In this document: positions 6,471-14,500 of the stretch, piece by piece
Numbering within the stretch: the stretch's first letter is position 1
How the letters are laid out: every line of letters starts with the position of its first letter
Assembly (NCBI GenBank): GCA_012270545.1
Contig: JAAXID010000233.1
Span: 4,535 to 37,744 of the forward strand
DNA from: Anaerolineae bacterium
Lineage (GTDB): Bacteria; Chloroflexota; Anaerolineae; Aggregatilineales; Phototrophicaceae
DNA length: 33,210 nt
Direction: 5' to 3'
Translations under genes and position numbers: made by a program
The notes under the pieces: generated by a model
Told to the model about the DNA's origin: nothing
Database searches by the model: none
The model's input: the letters and a program-made list of their open reading frames with translations, nothing else

Positions 6471-9400
6471 ATGTTTAGAGCAGTAGACCCGCAGGTCAAC
6501 AGTGAAGTCATCAACAGACTCGAGCAGCAGCAGCTCGACTTTTGGCGTTTCAATCGTGTTTTCGAGCGCACGACCGAGGGGCGCGAGGACGCGCCTCGCT
6601 ATGTGTTTTATGAGGGGCCGCCGACGGCCAATGGCAAACCCGGCAGCCATCATGTATTGTCGCGCGCCTTCAAGGATATGTTCCCGCGCTACAAGGTTAT
6701 GCAGGGATTCTATTGTCTGCGCCGCGGCGGCTGGGATACGCATGGATTGCCCGTCGAGATTGAAGTGGAGAAGGAACTCGGATTCGACAACAAGGGGCAG
6801 ATCGAAGAATACGGCGTGGCCGAGTTCAACGCCAAGTGCCGGGCAAATGTCTTTCAGCACATCAACGAATGGGAAAAGCTGACGGAACGAACTGCCTTCT
6901 GGGTCAATCTTGACGACGCCTACGTCACGTTTTCCAACGATTACATCGAAAGCGTCTGGTGGATTCTCAAGCAGTTTTGGGACAAGGAATTGCTTTACCG
7001 CGGCTACAAAGTCGTGCCATACAGTCCCTCGTCCGGCACTCCCTTGAGTACGCACGAGGTCGCGCAAGGTTACAAAACCATCGTCGATCCAAGCATTTAT
7101 GTGCGCTTCCCGCTGCGGGACAGGCCCGGTGTTTATCTGCTCGCCTGGACTACGACTCCGTGGACGCTGCCGGCAAACGCGGCGCTGGCGGTCGGCGCCG
7201 ATGTCGATTACGTGCAGGTGCAGGGTCCCGCCATTGACGGCGAAGGCGTCGAACAGTTGATTTTGGCCGATGCCCTCATGGAGAAGGTATTAACCGATCT
7301 GGACGACTACAAAATTGTGAACCGTCTGAAGGGCCGCGATCTGGTTGGCTGGCGTTACCAACCGCTCTACACGTTCTTGCCGGTCGAGCAAGACTATGCC
7401 TACGTTGTGGCCGCGGATTATGTCAGCACGGAAGACGGCACTGGCATCGTGCATACCGCGCCCGCTTACGGCGTCGATGACCTGGCGACCGGGCGCAAGC
7501 ACGACCTGCCCGTACTGATCACGGTAGATGAAACCGGCTGCTTTGTCGACGCGGTGTCAACCTTCCGCGGCATGTGGTTCAAGGACGCCGATCGCCATAT
7601 AATCGGCGATCTGGTCGAGCGGGGCTTGATGTACCGTCACGAGACCTACGAACACACCTATCCGCACAACTGGCGCGACGGCTCGCCCCTGATGTACTTC
7701 GCTCGCGAGACCTGGTTTATCGACACGCTCAAGTACAAGCAGAAGATGATCGATCTCAACAAGACCGTGAATTGGGTGCCGCAGCATATTAGAGATGGGC
7801 GCTTCGGCAATTGGCTGGACGATCTCAAGGAATGGTCCTTGGGTAGAGAACGCTATTGGGGTACGCCGCTGCCCGTCTGGGTGGATGATCAAACGGGCGA
7901 GATGATCTGCGTCGGCAGCGTCGATGAGCTGGGCGAATTAGCGGGCCGTGATCTCAGCGAACTCGATCTGCATCGCCCTTATGTTGATGACATCACATTC
8001 GAAAATCCAAATGGCGAGGGCGGCACCATGCGCCGCGTGCCGGAAGTGATTGACGTCTGGTTTGACAGTGGCGCGATGCAAGTGGCGCAATGGGCTTATC
8101 CGAAGCAGCATGGCGACATCCTGGAAGAACAGCATCCGGCCGACTACATCTGCGAAGCGGTGGATCAGACTCGTGGCTGGTTCTATAGTCTGCACGCCAT
8201 CGCGGCGATGCTCTTCGAAACCGTCTCATTCAAGAACGTCATCTGTCTGGGCCACATTCTCGATGAAAATGGTCAGAAGATGTCCAAGAGCGTGGGCAAC
8301 GCCGTCGACCCCTGGATGGTGCTGGACCAGGCCGGCGCCGATGCCTTCCGCTGGTACATGTATACATCAGGTCCCCCGGGCGAGTCGCGGCGCTTCTCGA
8401 TCAATCTCGTCAATGAAGTGATCAAGAAGTTCTGGTCCACCTTGTGGAATACCTACAGCTTCTTCGTCACCTACGCGAACATTGATGGCTGGACGCCGGC
8501 TCAAAGCGTGCCCGCCGAACGCGCAGCGCTTGATCAGTGGCTGCTGGCGGAGCTTCACAATTTGGTCAGAATGGTGACGGATGCCTTCGAGCAATACGAT
8601 GCCGTCAACGCCACCCGGCCGATCGAAGAGTTTGTGGAGCGCTTGAGCAACTGGTATGTGCGCCTGAGCCGCGATCGCTTCTGGAAGAGCGACATAGACA
8701 GCGACAAACTCTCGGCTTATGCCACGCTCTACGAAACGCTAACGACGGTGGCGCAGCTATTGGCGCCAACCATGCCATTCTTGAGCGAAGAGATGTATCG
8801 AAATCTTGTCGCTGAACAGAATGGCGACCAGGCCGACAGCGTGCACCTCTCGAGTTGGCCCGCCTGCGACGAGTCACTGATTGATGAGAGCCTGATCAGA
8901 GAGATGTTGCTGGTGCGGCGTCTGGTCAGCCTAGGCCTCGCTGCTCGCAACACTGCCCAGATTGGCGTACGTCAACCTCTGGCGGACGCTCAGTTTGCCT
9001 TGCGCGATGTCTCGGAAGCGCCGGTGGTGGAGCGATATGCGTATCTGATCAAGAGCGAACTCAACATTAAATCGGTGAGCGTAATGGGCGCCGATCAGGC
9101 GAGCGCTTATGCGTCCAAGACGATATACAGCCTCAATCCGCTTCCGCGCTTCCTCGGGCGAAAATATGGAGTGAACTTCAAAGCGATTCAAGCCGCCTTG
9201 CGCGACGGGCAGCAGGAGTTTGTGCGTCCCTACGCTGAAAAACTGTTGGATGGCGAAGACATCACGCTAGAGCTGAATGGGGCAAGCTTCGAGATCCTCA
9301 ACCACGAATGCGAGGTCAAGGTGAGCGCGCAAACACCTGAAGGGGCGGTTGAAGACGGCGGTTACGTTGTTGTGCTGAACACGCGCTTGACATCGGACCT

Positions 9401-9668
9401 GCTCCAGGAAGGGCTCGCTCGCGAACTCATTCGCCGCATCCAAAACCTGCGCAAGACAGCGGATTTTGCACTGGATGACCGTATCGACATCGTCTACTTT
9501 GAGGCCTCGGATACGATCGACGCCGTCTTGCAGCTGTTCAGTGGATACATCTCCGCCGAGACTTTGGCGGATGACTTGCGGCCGAGCCAGATTCCGGACG
9601 ACTATGTGAAGGAATCAGTCGAGATCAGAGGCGAATCTCTGACTATCGGCGTAAAGCGCGCGCGTTGA
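6471..9668 (+). CDS. ileS: Isoleucyl-tRNA synthetase, type 2, with GxHH signature
   Basis: A 1065-residue class I synthetase that charges tRNA-Ile. Order of parts: catalytic Rossmann fold beginning YEGPPTANGKPG, then the CP1 editing domain with TTTPWTLPANA (residues 227-237) and GTGIVHTAPAYG, then KMSKS at 603-607, then the anticodon-binding helices, then a long C-terminal extension of the eukaryote-like (type 2) enzymes without the zinc-binding Cys cluster of the E. coli type. The class I HIGH (HxGH) motif reads GSHH at residues 58-61, so first and third positions are swapped. Type 2 IleRS with GxHH is reported as strongly mupirocin-resistant. The ATG at 6471 is chosen for its match to the family's N-terminus; AAGGGAG is 12 bases away, which is long. 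A terminator follows at 9698. Confidence 0.97.
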   Translation: MFRAVDPQVNSEVINRLEQQQLDFWRFNRVFERTTEGREDAPRYVFYEGPPTANGKPGSHHVLSRAFKDMFPRYKVMQGFYCLRRGGWDTHGLPVEIEVEKELGFDNKGQIEEYGVAEFNAKCRANVFQHINEWEKLTERTAFWVNLDDAYVTFSNDYIESVWWILKQFWDKELLYRGYKVVPYSPSSGTPLSTHEVAQGYKTIVDPSIYVRFPLRDRPGVYLLAWTTTPWTLPANAALAVGADVDYVQVQGPAIDGEGVEQLILADALMEKVLTDLDDYKIVNRLKGRDLVGWRYQPLYTFLPVEQDYAYVVAADYVSTEDGTGIVHTAPAYGVDDLATGRKHDLPVLITVDETGCFVDAVSTFRGMWFKDADRHIIGDLVERGLMYRHETYEHTYPHNWRDGSPLMYFARETWFIDTLKYKQKMIDLNKTVNWVPQHIRDGRFGNWLDDLKEWSLGRERYWGTPLPVWVDDQTGEMICVGSVDELGELAGRDLSELDLHRPYVDDITFENPNGEGGTMRRVPEVIDVWFDSGAMQVAQWAYPKQHGDILEEQHPADYICEAVDQTRGWFYSLHAIAAMLFETVSFKNVICLGHILDENGQKMSKSVGNAVDPWMVLDQAGADAFRWYMYTSGPPGESRRFSINLVNEVIKKFWSTLWNTYSFFVTYANIDGWTPAQSVPAERAALDQWLLAELHNLVRMVTDAFEQYDAVNATRPIEEFVERLSNWYVRLSRDRFWKSDIDSDKLSAYATLYETLTTVAQLLAPTMPFLSEEMYRNLVAEQNGDQADSVHLSSWPACDESLIDESLIREMLLVRRLVSLGLAARNTAQIGVRQPLADAQFALRDVSEAPVVERYAYLIKSELNIKSVSVMGADQASAYASKTIYSLNPLPRFLGRKYGVNFKAIQAALRDGQQEFVRPYAEKLLDGEDITLELNGASFEILNHECEVKVSAQTPEGAVEDGGYVVVLNTRLTSDLLQEGLARELIRRIQNLRKTADFALDDRIDIVYFEASDTIDAVLQLFSGYISAETLADDLRPSQIPDDYVKESVEIRGESLTIGVKRAR

Positions 9669-9697
9669 ATTGTTAAAATTCACCAACGAACTAGACG

Positions 9698-9733
9698 GGG
9701 CGAACAAACTGGAAATGTTCGCCCTATTTTTTT
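9698..9733 (+). terminator. Intrinsic terminator of ileS
   Basis: GGGCGAACA (9698-9706) and TGTTCGCCC (9716-9724) form a perfect nine-base stem with a nine-base loop, followed by TA and seven T. It lies 29 bases after the ileS stop. Confidence 0.93.
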
Positions 9734-9736
9734 CTG

Positions 9737-9762
9737 TCTTGCTCTTGCTATAATTGGCAAGA
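9737..9762 (+). promoter_or_regulatory. Promoter with overlapping palindrome, upstream of pucR-like gene 1
   Basis: A perfect TATAAT (9749-9754) is preceded by TGC, giving an extended -10 element; no good -35 box is present. TCTTGC (9743-9748) and GCAAGA (9757-9762) form an inverted repeat around it, and a second TCTTGC stands directly upstream (9737-9742). Such a placement fits an operator that blocks or guides RNA polymerase, perhaps bound by the PucR-type protein itself. Transcription from here would begin near 9761, which rules out starts further upstream for the gene that follows. Confidence 0.5.
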
Positions 9763-9855
9763 ACATACAAAAGCCTTATAGATTCTTGTTCATTATTGGT
9801 AACTGCGCCATGCTTCTGGCGCGTGTTTGTCGGCAAAACAGACTGGAATCTGGTC

Positions 9856-11511
9856 ATGTCAGATAAGAACGCAGCCTCGATACAATCTCTGCTTCGTTAC
9901 TCATTGCCATTGGGTGCGAGCATCGTCGCCGGCGACCCCGATACCGAAGTGAATTGGTCAGTGACGATCAGGGCGCAGCCGCCGGTCTTTCCCGATATCT
10001 ACGGCGGTGAGTTAGCGCTGGTTTCGATGGATGTATTGCGCAGCTTTGATAGTCGCCTGACGCTGTCGAATGTACTGCGGCAGCTGGCGGATTTCGGCGT
10101 TAACGGCGTCTTGGCTACCGGTTCGGTGGGGCAGGATGCCGTAGAGGCGGCCAATGACTGCGGCGTCGCGCTTCTGTCCGTTCCGGAAGATACCAGCCTC
10201 ACCACTGTGGAACGGGCGGTCAACTCATTGATTCTCAACCAGTCGGCTCGTTTGACCGAACGCGCGATTGAGATTCAGCGTCAGTTAACGCGACTCTCAG
10301 CCGAGAATCGCGATCTGAACAGCCTGCTGCAAGTGATGTCCCGATCAACTGGAAAGCCGATCATGATACATGATGACGCCGGCAATTTGATTGCGCAAAC
10401 GTTGCCCTATCTGGGGCGCCGCGGTCTGAATGGCCGTGGTGGCGCCCTGCCCGCGCGTCATGATGAGTTTCAGCAGTGGCTCACAAACGAGGCGCCGTCC
10501 ATGCTCGGCGCCATCAGTATCAGTCCGCTGGGCTACACGACAGCGCTCAGGGTGGAAAAGCGCGTCGCTGGCTACCTTTCGGTGATGGACAGCGCCGATA
10601 ACTTGACCGAGTTCGATCGTCTCGTATTGACCTATGGCGCCGATGTCTGCGCGATCGAGATGGCGAAGAACCGCGCAATCGCGACAGCGGTAGAGCAGAC
10701 GCGTGGCGACTGGATTCAGATGTGGCTGAGCGGCACGCCAGCGGATGATGATCTCTTGCGAACGCGCGCCCAGCGGGCCGGGTTTCAGCCGGGTTCTCGT
10801 TTCGCCGTTGCTGTCTACCGGGCGCTGGATGAATCGGGACAATCCGTATCCTTGGAATCGTTGATCTCTCTTGTGCGGGATGATATGGCTCGGCGTGGGA
10901 TTAACGGCGCGGTTGGGCAGTACGTGGACGTCATCGTCGCTCTGTATCCGCTCGATGAGGACGATGCGGTCGCCTTGGCTCGCTCGCGATCTTCCATTGA
11001 GGTTGTTCGGGCGCAGTTGGCAGCGCGTACGTCAAATGGGCTAGTGTCAGCGGGTATCAGTCGGCCCGCGAACGAATTGTCAAATCTGCGCGATGCCTAT
11101 CGCGAGGCGAAGGACGCTGTCGGCATCGCCTACGAATTAAACGATCACGACACGACCACGTTTTACGGCGACCTCAAACTGTATCAGTTGCTGCTGGCGC
11201 TGAAGGAACGCAATCTGGAGCATTTGCAGCGCTTTTGTCACGATGCGCTTGCTCCCTTGATCGAGCACGACAACCGCAAACAAAGCGACCTAGTTCGTAC
11301 ATTAAGTGGATTCTTCGCTGCCAACGGAAATCTGGCTAAGGCGGCACAAGAGCTGGATGTGCACCGCAATACCCTGGTCTATCGACTGGAGCGAATCGCC
11401 GAATTGACCGAACTTGATCTGGATGATTCGGACAATCGGCTGATTTTGCACCTGGCGCTGAAAACCCAGCGCGTTCTGGCGACGATACCGGGGCAGAAAA
11501 CTGCTATCTGA
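9856..11511 (+). CDS. PucR-family transcriptional regulator (1)
   Basis: A 551-residue regulator with an N-terminal PucR-type sensory region (about 1-170, including LSNVLRQLADFGVNGVLATG and the helix LTERAIEIQRQLTRLSAENRD), a GAF-like middle part (GKPIMIHDDAGNLIAQTLP), a GGDEF-like region with an intact-looking fold but no GGDEF residues, and the C-terminal helix-turn-helix FFAANGNLAKAAQELDVHRN followed by TLVYRLERI. Family members control purine, nitrogen or amino-acid metabolism. I chose the ATG at 9856 because the promoter at 9749 excludes the longer frame. It converges on gltB, which is the likely target together with the second PucR-like protein. The effector is unknown. Confidence 0.85.
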   Translation: MSDKNAASIQSLLRYSLPLGASIVAGDPDTEVNWSVTIRAQPPVFPDIYGGELALVSMDVLRSFDSRLTLSNVLRQLADFGVNGVLATGSVGQDAVEAANDCGVALLSVPEDTSLTTVERAVNSLILNQSARLTERAIEIQRQLTRLSAENRDLNSLLQVMSRSTGKPIMIHDDAGNLIAQTLPYLGRRGLNGRGGALPARHDEFQQWLTNEAPSMLGAISISPLGYTTALRVEKRVAGYLSVMDSADNLTEFDRLVLTYGADVCAIEMAKNRAIATAVEQTRGDWIQMWLSGTPADDDLLRTRAQRAGFQPGSRFAVAVYRALDESGQSVSLESLISLVRDDMARRGINGAVGQYVDVIVALYPLDEDDAVALARSRSSIEVVRAQLAARTSNGLVSAGISRPANELSNLRDAYREAKDAVGIAYELNDHDTTTFYGDLKLYQLLLALKERNLEHLQRFCHDALAPLIEHDNRKQSDLVRTLSGFFAANGNLAKAAQELDVHRNTLVYRLERIAELTELDLDDSDNRLILHLALKTQRVLATIPGQKTAI

Positions 11512-11555
11512 GTCGGTGCCAACGGCGTACAAGGCAATAGCAAAGCGTTGCCGAC
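11512..11555. terminator. Possible hairpin between convergent genes
   Basis: GTCGG plus CAACG (11512-11524, with TGC bulged out) can pair with CGTTG plus CCGAC (11546-11555). It sits between the stops of pucR-like gene 1 and gltB. No T-run follows on either strand, so termination here is uncertain. Confidence 0.25.
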
Positions 11556-11582
11556 AACTTGTGAGCCGCTCTTCGCTGTGAA

Positions 11583-14500
11583 TTAACTCTCGTTGACGAT
11601 CTTGCGCGCCTCCGGCGGAGCGATCTTAACGAAGTGCTCGTTCGGGCGTTTCAGCAGCGAATACAAAGGCTCCGCCGCTTGCGACTGGTGGTTTTCCTCA
11701 AGCGTTCGGATGTACTCGTTTAGCAGTTCACGAACGTCGTTGTGACCGTCATCGTCCAGCGGCTGAATCTCAACGACCGAGCCCGATGCGATACGATTGC
11801 GAATCGCCTCTATGGTCAGCCCCATTTCCGGTTGAACGCGCTGATAGACGACGCCGCCGGTCATGCCAGCGCACATCCAGGGTCCGGGATCGCCCAAAAC
11901 GACAGCGCGCCCCGATGTCATGTATTCGAAGGCGTATCCCTTGAGATTGGCTCGTGCGCCCAGTCCGCCAAGGCTATCGTTCAATGGTTCTACGATTTCA
12001 CCGCCAAAGACGACGTCAGCGCCGCTCATTCTGATGCACGCACGCGTGTCGGCATCGCCCTGTACGATGAAGAGACCGCCTTGCGCGCCATAGGCGAAGC
12101 TCTTGCCGACCGAGCCGTCAAGCCGGCGTCCATTATGGTTGAGCCCCTTCAGGATCGAGACTTTGCTCCCCGCGGCGCATTTCCCAACGCCATCTTGCGC
12201 GCCTCCCTCCACCAGCACATTGACTGGATCATCAATGAAAGCGGCCAAACCGTTGCCGGGAATCGCCGAGTTGCTGAATGACAGGTTGATGGCGCGAATG
12301 CGATTGGCTTGTGGCACAGCTTGCCGTTTGATGGCGCCGGCCAGATGCGTACCCAATGCGCGGTCCATCGCCATGACTTGCTCATCGTCATAGGTTAACT
12401 CGTACTCGCCCTTATCGACGTACTCGGTGACGATATCGGTTATCTGCTTGCTCACTGTGTTGCGCGGACGTGAGATGCGCCGGCCGCCCGGCTGTGCCGG
12501 GGTCAAATGCGCATGTGGGACCGGTCGCAGCAAGTGGCTCAGGTCGATGCGATCATGATATGAGCGTTGGTAGAGCAGGTCGGCGCGCCCGACGATGTCC
12601 TGCAAGTTGCTGACACCCATCTTGCCCGCCCATTTGCGAATATCGTCCGCCAAGGCATCGAACATGGTGACGATGCTATGCGGCGAGCCGCGCTCCTCGA
12701 AGGGACGAAAGGCTTTGAAATCTCGTTTCTCGGCCTCTTCCTTCGTCTTGACATGCGTCGTGATGCCGACATGGCAGGTGCCATCCTGGCAGCCGCGGCA
12801 GATCGTGCAGCCAAGCGCCACCATTGCGAGCGTTGCGAAGCCGACGCGGTTGGCGCCCAGGCAAACCATCTTGATTACATCGCGCCCGCTTTTCATGCCG
12901 CCATCGACCCAAAGCTCGACATCGTCTCTCAAGCCGCTTTCGATCAAGTGGCGATGCGCCAGCCAGACGCCTATCTCCGCCGGCAAGCCAACATGCCGCA
13001 AGGCATGCGCGCGCGCGGCGCCCGTGCCACCGGTATAACCTGTTATCGTGATAATATCGGCGCCCGCTTTGGCGACGCCGACCGCGATGATGCCGATACC
13101 CGGGACGACCGGCAGCTTGACTGACACCTTGGCATGTGGATTGGCTGTCTTGAGCTCGTCGATCAACTGGGCGAGATCTTCAATCGAATAGAGATCATGA
13201 TTGTTGCTGGGAGAAATCAAGCCGATGCCAGGTGTCGTACTGCGGACCGCGGCAATTTGTTCGGTGACTTTGTACCCGGGAAGTTGACCGCCTTCGCCCG
13301 GTTTCGCGCCTTGGCCGATCTTGATCTCGATATAATCGGCGGCATTGAGAAAGGCGATATTGACGCCAAAGCGGCCCGAGGCAACTTGCTGCCCGCGATT
13401 GCGCGGGTGCCGGCCTAGCAGGTCGTGAATTTCGCCGCCTTCTCCGTTCATGCAGATGATATTGAGCAGGTGCGCCGCCTCGGCGTAGGAGCGATAAGCC
13501 AGTTCTCCTTGCGAGCCAAAAGACATCGCGCTGATGAGCACGGGCATATCATAGCCATTGATGCTGATATCCACATCGTCAGGCTCAACGGGTTCATGAC
13601 TCTCCTTTAGTCCGAGGATATGCCGCAGAGACACTGGCATGTTTTCTTCCAAGTTCAGCAGGGTATCCGTATACTCGTCAAATTCCAATTCCCCGTGCGC
13701 GACCGCCTCGGCCTTCTTCCACATCTTGGGGTAGAAACGGTCCGGGTTCTTCAGGCGAGCGCGCACTTCACCGCGGAATTCCTGCGCGCGTTCCTGTGCG
13801 TCATCATAGACCGAAGTCCATGTGAGACCGCGACCGGTGGAGCCAAAATAGTTGGGCGTGCCGAGCAAGTCCGTGATTTTCTGCGATAGACCGATTGAAC
13901 TGAAGCTATGTCCGTAGCCACGCAGTTCATGACAGCCAACCGTCGACGTGATTTTCTGCAGGCCAGCGTGAATAGCCTTCAAGGCATTGCCCATTGAGGC
14001 TTCGACTTGTTCGGCGATCAGCGGTTTCCTGCTGCCCCGCGGCGCCGTGCCCAACCCCACTGCATACATGGCGTATGGCAGGAGCGCGTTGGCGCCCAGA
14101 CTCAGGCAAATGGCCAGGTCGTGCAGGTCGCGCAAGGCGCCGGTACGGATGACCAAGCCAACGCGGCGGCGCAGATTCGGCCTGTGATCGGCTAGCCGCA
14201 ACGCCCTGTCCACTGCGGCTATCGCCAGGAGCGGATCAATATACAGCTCTTCGCCCGACGCAATATAACTGTCATCGAGGATGATGCACTGCGCGCCATT
14301 CAATACCGCCTCGACGGCTCTCTTTTGTAGGGACTCCACGGCCAGGTCGACGGTTGTATCCATCGGACAGCCCGTGGAAAAGAAGGCGACCTTGCCCTCG
14401 AAGATAGTCGCCAAATCTTGTATGAGCATCGTGCCGTGCTTGGTGGCGATGTCGCGGACGCGCTCGATATCGTCAAATTCGGGGATGGCATCGAGCAAGA

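Noticed and set aside
9754..9855. Longer N-terminus for pucR-like gene 1 beginning at 9754
   Set aside because: The added 34 residues do not match the family and would begin inside the -10 box of the promoter.
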